Source: Actinomycetota bacterium (GTDB taxonomy: Bacteria > Actinomycetota > Acidimicrobiia > Acidimicrobiales > RAAP-2). Taken from it: a stretch of 5,439 nucleotides of DNA. Each line of letters begins with the position of its first letter. Position 1 is the first letter of the stretch. Below are positions 1 to 4,832 of this stretch, piece after piece. Below the pieces are notes generated by a model, which worked only from the letters and a program-made list of their open reading frames with translations, searched no databases and was not told where the DNA came from. Made by a program: the position numbers and the translations under genes. Location of the stretch: positions 1 through 5,439 of the forward strand of contig WLKR01000093.1 in the NCBI GenBank assembly GCA_009701115.1. Direction: 5' to 3'.

Positions 1-196
1 AACAGAGCGCCACGATGTTGACGTGGCCCTGACTGGCCGCTACGCCTCCAACGATCACTGCGGTTTCACCCGGCAAGACGAAGCCAATGAATATTGCGGC
101 CTCCGCAAAGGCGAGCAGGCCGACGATGACGTAGACCAAAACTGTATGGTCGCCTATCTTGTGAACGAGCGTGGTGAGGATTGAAGCGATGTGCAT
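1..196 (-). CDS. DedA/VTT-family membrane protein, N-terminal part (cut by left edge)
   Basis: Reading the minus strand from the ATG at 196-194 gives 65 residues before the window ends, so this is the N-terminal part only. It begins MHIASILTTLVHKIGD and continues into a hydrophobic helix. The stretch FAEAAIFIGFVLPGETAVIV, at about residues 30-49, matches the DedA signature of an acidic residue, a Gly, then a Leu-Pro-Gly-Glu re-entrant segment and a Gly-rich turn. DedA/VTT proteins are integral inner-membrane proteins. Some members flip undecaprenyl phosphate or other lipids and support proton-motive-force and envelope homeostasis. Which of these this one does cannot be told from the fragment. 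It is transcribed divergently from the DoxX-Rieske gene, and the two starts are 76 bases apart. No clear Shine-Dalgarno sequence precedes the ATG. An in-frame TTG at 229-227 would add 11 residues but has no better support. Family call is firm; start is moderately sure. Confidence 0.85.
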   Translation of the reverse strand, partial: MHIASILTTLVHKIGDHTVLVYVIVGLLAFAEAAIFIGFVLPGETAVIVGGVAASQGHVNIVALC

Positions 197-260
197 GCGG
201 TAATACTTACCGAAACCAGCGCTCGGCAAGGTAATTGTCGATTTTCTTATGTTCGGGTGT

Positions 261-266
261 CAAACT
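261..266 (+). promoter_or_regulatory. possible -10 element for a leaderless DoxX-Rieske transcript
   Basis: CAAACT lies exactly six bases before the ATG at 273. It differs from the actinobacterial TANNNT -10 pattern only at the first base. The spacing would start transcription at or next to the initiation codon, which suits the absence of any Shine-Dalgarno sequence here. No recognisable -35 box is seen. Weak on its own; it is listed because similar spacing occurs before the genes at 3576 and 2415. Confidence 0.25.
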
Positions 267-272
267 GACCAC

Positions 273-1304
273 ATGAACCCTTCGCGCTGGCGCCCCCAAT
301 CACTTCGCTCTTGGCCACTGGCGGAGTACGCCCTGCTCCCACTTCGAGCTTTTCTGGGATTCACCTTTCTCTTCGCCGGACTTCAAAAGTTGGCGAACCC
401 CGGTTTCTTCGATGCCAATAACAGTGCGTCGATTCAGGCTCAGCTCGTGGCAGCTTCCACCCACAGCCCGATTGGGTTCTTGGTTTCCCATCTCGTAGAG
501 CACGCCACCTTCGTTGGGGCTGTCGTGGCACTCGGGGAAGTGGCCATCGGCATCGGCACCATTTTGGGATTGTGGACACGGATTGCAGCCCTCGGAGGAC
601 TGGCTCTCTCATTCGGTCTCTTTCTCACCGTGAGTTTTCACGCCAACCCCTACTACACCGGATCGGACCTGGTCTTTGCCTTCGCTTGGATTCCCTTCAT
701 CTTGGCCGGTGCCGGAATGCACCTGTCTTGGGACGCACGTATTGCCCGCAAGGTGGCGCAGGAGCGCAACGAGCTAGCCACCGACGTGGAGTCGGGTCGT
801 TTGTTTAGTGAAGTCGATCGTCGCACTGTTGTAGTGGGGGCTGGAGCTGCCGCGGCAGTGGCCGCCGTGTCGGCCATTCTCGCCGCCGCGAGTGCCGGGC
901 TGGGTCGAGCGATCGGTGGGGTTAAGCCCAGTAAACCACCAACGCAACTGACGACAACCACGACCACCGCTGCTAGTGGAACAACCTCGACGACAATCGC
1001 TGGCACAGAAATCGGCTCTGCTGCGCAAGTGGCTGTCGGCGGATCAGCCGCGTTCACCATTCCATCGAGCCAAGAGCCCGGCATTGTCCTGCAACCCACC
1101 GCTGGAAACTTCGTGGCCTACAACGCAGTGTGTCCGCACGCCGGATGCACGGTGAGCTACTACAAGTCCAATGATGCGCTCGTTTGTCCGTGTCACACGT
1201 CAATTTTTAAGGTCAGTGACGGCAGTTTGGTTTCCGGTCCTTCACCAACAGGATTGGCGACGTTGAACGTGGTCGAACGCAACGGCAATCTCTACCTCGA
1301 ATAG
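273..1304 (+). CDS. DoxX-like membrane domain fused to Tat-anchored Rieske [2Fe-2S] domain
   Basis: 343 residues from the ATG at 273. Residues 22-149 form a four-helix DoxX/DoxD-like domain (helices near 22-38, 76-98, 102-122 and 131-149) with the typical start PLRAFLGFTFLFAGLQKLAN. A cytoplasmic stretch follows, then a twin-arginine at 183-184 (DRRTVVVGAG) and an Ala-rich helix to about 209. This resembles the Tat signal-anchor of QcrA-type Rieske proteins. A Thr/Ser-rich linker (about 222-248) leads to the Rieske fold. Cluster ligands are C287 and H289 (CPHAGC), then C305 and H308 (CPCH). C292 and C307 are placed to form the usual disulfide, and GPSPTGL is the proline loop. The expected role is membrane electron transfer, perhaps between quinone and an extracytoplasmic partner, by analogy with DoxD of thiosulfate:quinone oxidoreductase and with bc1 Rieske proteins. 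The substrate is unknown. An in-frame ATG at 249 adds MFGCQTDH, which is less likely because DoxX homology begins later. Domain calls are firm; the reaction is inference. Confidence 0.92.
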   Translation: MNPSRWRPQSLRSWPLAEYALLPLRAFLGFTFLFAGLQKLANPGFFDANNSASIQAQLVAASTHSPIGFLVSHLVEHATFVGAVVALGEVAIGIGTILGLWTRIAALGGLALSFGLFLTVSFHANPYYTGSDLVFAFAWIPFILAGAGMHLSWDARIARKVAQERNELATDVESGRLFSEVDRRTVVVGAGAAAAVAAVSAILAAASAGLGRAIGGVKPSKPPTQLTTTTTTAASGTTSTTIAGTEIGSAAQVAVGGSAAFTIPSSQEPGIVLQPTAGNFVAYNAVCPHAGCTVSYYKSNDALVCPCHTSIFKVSDGSLVSGPSPTGLATLNVVERNGNLYLE

Positions 1305-1311
1305 ATCAGAG

Positions 1312-2415
1312 TTAGGGCAGCTGCGGCAGTCCGAGAAGCGGACTGAGTTTCTGCCCGAACGCTCTGGCAATGTAGAGGGACCAGTCGTAGTTCAGATGAT
1401 GAGAGTCGCTGTAGACGAATCGATTGGCGACAACAACGGGACAGACAGTCTCAGTGCAGAAGAACTGTTTTGTCCAGAGCACCGTGGCCAACTTGTTCGC
1501 CACGGTGCTCTGGATAGCACTCGTCATCGTGGCGTCGAGAGAAGTTCTCGGTGAGCCATTGCAGCGCTGCAGGGCAGTGCGGTTGAACATGGCGCAGGCA
1601 ACTGGCGTGCGTGATGTGGTGAGAAACCAGGGAATATTGGACAAGATGACGCGTCGAGGAGTGGCCGACTGAATCGCGCGGAAGAAGTCCGACATACCGG
1701 CAGTCACGGTTGAGAGCGAATTTTTTGTCGATGCCTCCTGCGCTACGTCGGGCATACCTGTGGCAATCACGGCGTAAGGGTGCAGCTTCTGGATGGCATC
1801 CTCTACATAGTTGTGCCACTTGGTGGAACAGTTCGTCCAATTGGGCGTGGAACTCGCGAGGGGCAGATGCCAGGGTGGGCAGGCGATGTAAACGTAGCGA
1901 AGGATCTTGACGTGAGCCTGAAGGCCCCAAATATTGAGTGCGGGGAGCCACATCTCACCTTCGGAGTCACCGACAAGTACGACAGTCTTCGCGGCCCGTC
2001 GGTCACCCAAAACGCACGGGGCGACGAGCGCAGGGTCGATGGTCAGAAAGTGGCCCCTCTGCATACAGGTGTTTTGTCCAACTAGTTCGAGTGCGCCAAT
2101 GCTGTAGGAAGGCTTTGGCTTGGTGGGACTCAAGAGGGCGCTCGAAAGAATGGTGGCACCAGCACCATTCGCAATGGACGATTGGAGTGCGGTGGTGCTG
2201 GGCAGCGTCGTCCATGCGGGTAGCGAGATCGCCCATGACGGTGCCGTTACGTTCAGGGTAAGGATTAGGGCACTGACAACGGCGTAGGTTGCCCGCTTGC
2301 GCACGGTACTCAAGGGGCCACCGCAGGTCCGCCGAGAGGACTCAGCCGTATTGACACGTCTTGTGGGGCGTTTTGCTGTGGTAGTGCCGTGACCGTGGCC
2401 CCGAGGCATAACCAT
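1312..2415 (-). CDS. exported SGNH-fold hydrolase / acyltransferase-like protein
   Basis: 367 residues if translation starts at the ATG 2415-2413. A positively charged segment (VRKR, 38-41) precedes a hydrophobic helix and a TAPSWA site ending at residue 62, a clear Sec signal peptide, so the mature protein is probably extracytoplasmic. The SGNH block I is VLVGDSEGEM with nucleophile S151. Block V is SDSHHLN, giving D337 and H340 as the catalytic DxxH pair. This pattern resembles the stand-alone or C-terminal SGNH domain of acyltransferase-3 systems, which O-acylate or deacylate surface glycans. The AT3 membrane domain is absent. Eight cysteines follow the signal peptide (117, 134, 179, 196, 274, 285, 320, 325), consistent with disulfides outside the cell. 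Other possible starts are a GTG at 2448, which overlaps the upstream stop as GTGA, and a GTG at 2304, which gives the neatest 25-residue signal peptide. The gene follows the alpha/beta hydrolase by 29 bases. The substrate is unknown. Confidence 0.82.
   Translation of the reverse strand: MVMPRGHGHGTTTAKRPTRRVNTAESSRRTCGGPLSTVRKRATYAVVSALILTLNVTAPSWAISLPAWTTLPSTTALQSSIANGAGATILSSALLSPTKPKPSYSIGALELVGQNTCMQRGHFLTIDPALVAPCVLGDRRAAKTVVLVGDSEGEMWLPALNIWGLQAHVKILRYVYIACPPWHLPLASSTPNWTNCSTKWHNYVEDAIQKLHPYAVIATGMPDVAQEASTKNSLSTVTAGMSDFFRAIQSATPRRVILSNIPWFLTTSRTPVACAMFNRTALQRCNGSPRTSLDATMTSAIQSTVANKLATVLWTKQFFCTETVCPVVVANRFVYSDSHHLNYDWSLYIARAFGQKLSPLLGLPQLP
1327..1345 (+). terminator. hairpin just past the DoxX-Rieske stop, possible terminator
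   Basis: CAGTCCG and CGGACTG form a perfect 7-bp stem around the loop AGAAG, starting 22 bases after the DoxX-Rieske stop codon. Only a short T stretch (AGTTTCT) follows, so it is not a textbook rho-independent terminator. It sits inside the last codons of the convergent SGNH gene. Because just 7 bases separate the two stops, any terminator for the plus-strand gene would have to lie in this coding sequence. Confidence 0.35.
1473..1514. repeat. 42-bp near-perfect palindrome inside the SGNH gene
   Basis: The left arm TCCAGAGCACCGTGGC (1473-1488) is the exact reverse complement of the right arm GCCACGGTGCTCTGGA (1499-1514). The 10-base centre CAACTTGTTC continues the symmetry with AAC/GTT, so 19 of 21 base pairs match; the exceptions are one C/C pair and the central TT. 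Read on the minus strand it encodes part of the segment QSTVANKLATVLW of the SGNH protein, so it does not break the frame. No T-run follows on either strand, so it does not look like an intrinsic terminator. Such an arm length is far beyond chance expectation for a window of this size. Confidence 0.9.
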
Positions 2416-2423
2416 GGAAAGGA

Positions 2424-2429
2424 AGTTTA
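2424..2429 (-). promoter_or_regulatory. possible internal -10 element before the SGNH gene
   Basis: On the minus strand TAAACT lies eight bases before the ATG at 2415, matching the TANNNT pattern, and no Shine-Dalgarno sequence is present. It could drive a nearly leaderless SGNH transcript separate from the upstream hydrolase. No good -35 box is seen 17 bases upstream. It offers mild support for the 2415 start. Confidence 0.25.
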
Positions 2430-2444
2430 GAGGGCAACGATTAA

Positions 2445-3479
2445 TCACACCACGCGGCGTAAGCGCGGTGTTTCTTCGAGAACTCGCCAACGACTGATGA
2501 TGCGTTCCACAAACTGCTGACCGCTCGGAACGTGCGTCAAGAGGTCAACCATGCCGCTCGGCCGAGCCAACATCCACGAGTGACCACCGGGAACCCACTG
2601 CACTGGTGCACCGGTAGCGCGCGTAAATCCTTCGGCGGCATCGTTCGGTACGACACGATCGAAACAGCCCCACGCTGCGTAGATAGGCACGCCGGCCTCG
2701 GCCACTTGTCGGGCCCGTTCGGTCAAATTGAGGTCGAGCAACATGGAGGCCACGGGCGCGGAACGAGCGACCGTTTTCACATTGCTGCGCAGGTCGGGCA
2801 ACATGGCCTTGAAGGTCGTGAACATGTGGCCGACGAGTAGATCGGGGGTGTCCATAACCACGGCCGCCATGAGGTCGGCGATTGGTGCCACATCCGGGAG
2901 AATCGGCGAGAGAATGCGAGCGGTGAGCCCTCGTCGGACACTCCACTCCGGCGTGGCGATGCCGTCGCGATAGAGCACCGCAATGACGTCATTGGGATAA
3001 CGGCTGGCGAAGTCAATCGCAATAGCCCCACCCATGGAGTGTCCCATGATGACGCACTTAGTGATGCCTAATTCGCGACGAACAATCTCGACGTGGTCGG
3101 TGAGTGCTTCCAGAGAAATATCGACCAGCTCAAGCGGATCGGAACCACCGAAGGCGGGCAGGGAAGGGTTGACGACGCGCCAACCCAACCGCTCGGCGAG
3201 TAGTTCGGACTCCCGGGCGTACATCGAGCCACCGGCGAAGTAGCCGTGAAGATTGATCACCCAGATTGGGGGAGTGCCCGGACCGTCGGGGCCGTAGGCG
3301 TTGTCGTTGTCGGTCACGCGATAGCGAAAGTTACGTCCGTCAATATCCATATTGACAATGCGCCAGCCGACTTTTGCTCGAGGGGTCGTTGAACCAATAT
3401 CACGCGCTCGCTGTAAGACTGCGGTCGGAACGGTACGTGCGAGTACTTCGCCGACCTGTCGCCACGTGTTGAGTTCCAC
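2445..3479 (-). CDS. alpha/beta-fold hydrolase
   Basis: 344 residues starting at a GTG codon. A clear Shine-Dalgarno sequence (GGGAG, seven-base spacer) fixes this start. The fold's landmarks appear in order: the oxyanion-hole region INLHGYFAGG (about 75-84), the nucleophile elbow GHSMGG with S148, the acid D274 in WGCFDRVVP, and the catalytic H300 in PGGHSWML. Length and order fit single-domain serine hydrolases such as esterases, lipases or C-C bond hydrolases. There is no signal peptide, so it probably acts in the cytoplasm. The roughly 45 residues before the core strand carry no motif I recognise. The SGNH gene follows by 29 bases in the same direction, suggesting one transcript. The operator-like repeat upstream suggests regulation by a dimeric repressor, perhaps TetR-like, though no regulator is encoded in this window. 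The substrate cannot be inferred from sequence; the family call is firm. Confidence 0.93.
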   Translation of the reverse strand: MELNTWRQVGEVLARTVPTAVLQRARDIGSTTPRAKVGWRIVNMDIDGRNFRYRVTDNDNAYGPDGPGTPPIWVINLHGYFAGGSMYARESELLAERLGWRVVNPSLPAFGGSDPLELVDISLEALTDHVEIVRRELGITKCVIMGHSMGGAIAIDFASRYPNDVIAVLYRDGIATPEWSVRRGLTARILSPILPDVAPIADLMAAVVMDTPDLLVGHMFTTFKAMLPDLRSNVKTVARSAPVASMLLDLNLTERARQVAEAGVPIYAAWGCFDRVVPNDAAEGFTRATGAPVQWVPGGHSWMLARPSGMVDLLTHVPSGQQFVERIISRWRVLEETPRLRRVV

Positions 3480-3486
3480 GAATATT

Positions 3487-3491
3487 CTCCC
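3487..3491 (-). promoter_or_regulatory. ribosome binding site of the alpha/beta hydrolase
   Basis: On the minus strand GGGAG is followed by AATATTC and the GTG start at 3479-3477, a seven-base spacer. It is the clearest Shine-Dalgarno sequence in the window and decides the GTG start. It also shows that this gene is translated from a leadered mRNA, unlike the divergent gene at 3576. Confidence 0.75.
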
Positions 3492-3493
3492 GC

Positions 3494-3511
3494 AATGACC
3501 GGTTGGTCGTT
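3494..3511. promoter_or_regulatory. operator-like inverted repeat in the divergent intergenic region
   Basis: AATGACC and GGTCGTT flank GGTT. The arms match at six of seven positions. The site lies just upstream of the hydrolase ribosome binding site and downstream of a TTGACA hexamer (minus strand, 3518-3513). A dimeric repressor bound here would block hydrolase transcription. Size and ACC/GGT-rich arms resemble TetR-family operators, but the family assignment is inference. Confidence 0.45.
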
Positions 3512-3513
3512 AT

Positions 3514-3530
3514 GTCAACGCTAGTCAACG
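3514..3530. repeat. 10-bp-phased direct repeat GTCAACG x2
   Basis: GTCAACG occurs at 3514-3520 and again at 3524-3530, one helical turn apart, between the hydrolase and the SCO6745-like gene. On the minus strand each copy reads CGTTGAC, so both contain a TTGAC core similar to a -35 box. They could be paired activator half-sites or duplicated -35-like boxes for the minus-strand promoter. No matching -10 at 17 bases is convincing. Confidence 0.4.
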
Positions 3531-3563
3531 CGAGAGATTGCATCGTGGCACCGAATTTCGCTC

Positions 3564-3569
3564 TATTGT
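3564..3569 (+). promoter_or_regulatory. -10 element for a leaderless transcript of the SCO6745-like gene
   Basis: TATTGT matches the TANNNT pattern and ends six bases before the ATG at 3576, so transcription should begin at or beside the start codon. No Shine-Dalgarno sequence is present. The -35 region is not recognisable. Leaderless mRNAs of this geometry are common in actinobacteria. Confidence 0.5.
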
Positions 3570-3575
3570 TCGCCT

Positions 3576-4334
3576 ATGAACTCCATTGAAACCGCACAAG
3601 CAATCGCCGCCCCATTTGGCACCGTCGGCATGATGTACTACTTCGATCCCGGCACGAGTGCGCGAGGAAAGGAACTCGACCTCGACGTCGTGAGCTTCTA
3701 CGCCCTCGGACGCGGTGGCGTGCTCGGTGACATTCCCGCGAGTGAAGTCGACGACATCTTTTTCTTCTTCAAGACCGGTGCCATCACGGGTATGTACGGC
3801 GGCGGCCGCGCGAAGCAGACGGCCGAAATCGGCGCCAAGGCTCACTTGGTTGCGGCCGAGGAGTACGCCCAGCGCACCTTCGGTGGTGTGCCGACCGAAA
3901 CTCTCGCTGCGCTCAACGACGCCTGCACGGCTCTGTTCGCCACCTTGCCAAGTGGGCGCTGGCCGATTTACGACGGCTACCGCGCCTTCGGCTATTCGGG
4001 CGATGTCATCAAGGACGCCTTCCGCAACGCCATCTTGTTGCGCGAGCTCCGCGGCGGTGTCCACACCGACGCCATCAAGGCCGCGAACCTCTCATCGGCC
4101 GAAGCCTGCTTCCTCGATCACGACGGGGTCTACTTCGCGCTGCACGGCTTCCAGGAAGAAGACAAGCCCGCGGTGACCGATGAGACGCGCGCGCGTCGTC
4201 TGGCCGCCGAAGAAGACACCACGGTTCGCATGGCGAACTTGCTGGAAGTCCTCACCGACGCACAGCGTGAGGCTCTCGTCGCCGCCGGTAATGCGATGCA
4301 GGCCGCACTGGCTTCCCCGGTGGCTGCGTCGTAG
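3576..4334 (+). CDS. SCO6745-like family protein of unknown function
   Basis: 252 residues, soluble and mostly helical, with no signal peptide or membrane segment. The order of conserved patches resembles the actinobacterial SCO6745 family. An N-terminal helix leads to YYFDPGTSARGKELDLDVVSF (about 21-41). The RGGVLG patch and an FFFF-containing segment follow (about 46-66). Next comes a central helical region, then LLRELRGGVHTDAIKAANLS (about 154-173), where relatives have a similar LREHRGDGH patch. The C-terminal region has a charged helix, DETRARRLAAEEDTTVRMANLL. From memory, these proteins are described as uncharacterised, sometimes with a helix-turn-helix-like C-terminus. I see no catalytic motif, so no reaction is assigned. 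It is the first gene of a close-packed set: eight bases separate it from the next start. A TATTGT box six bases before the ATG suggests leaderless expression. Codons are strongly GC-ending, as in a native gene. Confidence 0.85.
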   Translation: MNSIETAQAIAAPFGTVGMMYYFDPGTSARGKELDLDVVSFYALGRGGVLGDIPASEVDDIFFFFKTGAITGMYGGGRAKQTAEIGAKAHLVAAEEYAQRTFGGVPTETLAALNDACTALFATLPSGRWPIYDGYRAFGYSGDVIKDAFRNAILLRELRGGVHTDAIKAANLSSAEACFLDHDGVYFALHGFQEEDKPAVTDETRARRLAAEEDTTVRMANLLEVLTDAQREALVAAGNAMQAALASPVAAS

Positions 4335-4342
4335 GTTCCGCC

Positions 4343-4828
4343 ATGCACCTCCGCTCGCCCAAGCCTCGCGAGTCGTTAATGACTCTCCTGGTTGGGTCGA
4401 GCGTGATGCTCGCGCTCTGGACGGCCTATCTGGCGTGGCGCCTACCGATCCGCTATCACGCCAATCACTGGGACGTGGCGTGGGTGGGGTTTGATATCGC
4501 GCAGATCCTCATGTTGCTCGGCACCGCGTGGGCGGCGTGGCAGCGGCGACTAATCATCATTCTCTTCGCCATCTGTGCCGCCATGCTCTTTGTGACCGAT
4601 GCGTGGTTCGACATCGTGACGGCCACGGGTTCGGACTTCACGCGCAGCATCATTTCAGCCCTGCTCATCGAGATACCGTCGGCGCTGGTCTTGTTCTACG
4701 TCGCACGCCGTGCCGTGCAAAATGTGACCAATGAGTGGTGGCAGGCGCTCTTTCAGCGGGACGCCCCGCCGCCTTCGCGTTTAACCATGCGTGAATTCGA
4801 ATCACCGCGCGTGACCCCAGTTGACTAG
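4343..4828 (+). CDS. conserved small four-helix membrane protein, function unknown
   Basis: 161 residues with four predicted membrane helices near 12-31, 45-65, 69-87 and 103-121, and a hydrophilic C-terminal tail. I recognise the pattern (LPIRYHANHWDVAWVGFD, then TDAWFDIVTA, then LIEIPSALVLFYVARR) as a recurring actinobacterial membrane protein but know no function or symbol for it. Notable are the acidic residues in or at the ends of helices: D44, D51, D86, D90 and E110. In relatives as I recall them the GFD and DAWFD patches are constant, so they may bind a cation or form a proton path; this is inference. It lies eight bases after the SCO6745-like gene and four before the oxidoreductase, so translation is probably coupled in one operon. 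No clear Shine-Dalgarno sequence is seen. An internal ATG at 4379 is a less likely start. Confidence 0.85.
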   Translation: MHLRSPKPRESLMTLLVGSSVMLALWTAYLAWRLPIRYHANHWDVAWVGFDIAQILMLLGTAWAAWQRRLIIILFAICAAMLFVTDAWFDIVTATGSDFTRSIISALLIEIPSALVLFYVARRAVQNVTNEWWQALFQRDAPPPSRLTMREFESPRVTPVD

Positions 4829-4832
4829 AGCG

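Noticed and set aside
227..229. TTG start extending the DedA protein by 11 residues
   Set aside because: No Shine-Dalgarno sequence, and the added residues carry no DedA-like feature; the ATG at 196 is simpler.
249..272. Earlier in-frame ATG extending the DoxX-Rieske protein by eight residues
   Set aside because: No ribosome binding site at suitable distance; DoxX-type similarity starts after the second ATG at 273, which also has a -10-like box at leaderless spacing.
653..1099. 148-codon minus-strand open frame opposite the DoxX-Rieske gene
   Set aside because: Its low-complexity Ala/Val/Pro/Thr protein mirrors the Ala- and Thr-rich coding strand; no motif and no start signal.
1473..1514. 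Palindrome as an intrinsic terminator, recombination site or insertion-sequence end
   Set aside because: No T-run on either strand, no second copy in the window, no target duplication or transposase or integrase gene near by.
1451..1951. 166-codon minus-strand frame in another phase within the SGNH gene
   Set aside because: Arg/His/Pro-rich translation typical of an out-of-frame shadow; the SGNH frame carries the conserved GDS and DxxH blocks.
1938..2261. 107-codon plus-strand open frame opposite the SGNH gene
   Set aside because: Arg/Trp/Ser-rich with no recognisable domain; overlaps the SGNH signal peptide and GDS region fully.
2416..2490. TTG at 2490 as SGNH start
   Set aside because: It would overlap the hydrolase by 46 bases in another frame, with no ribosome binding site and a rare start codon.
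3525..4064. 179-codon minus-strand open frame opposite the SCO6745-like gene
   Set aside because: It results from high GC at third positions of the real gene; no family resemblance, and it runs through the divergent promoter region.
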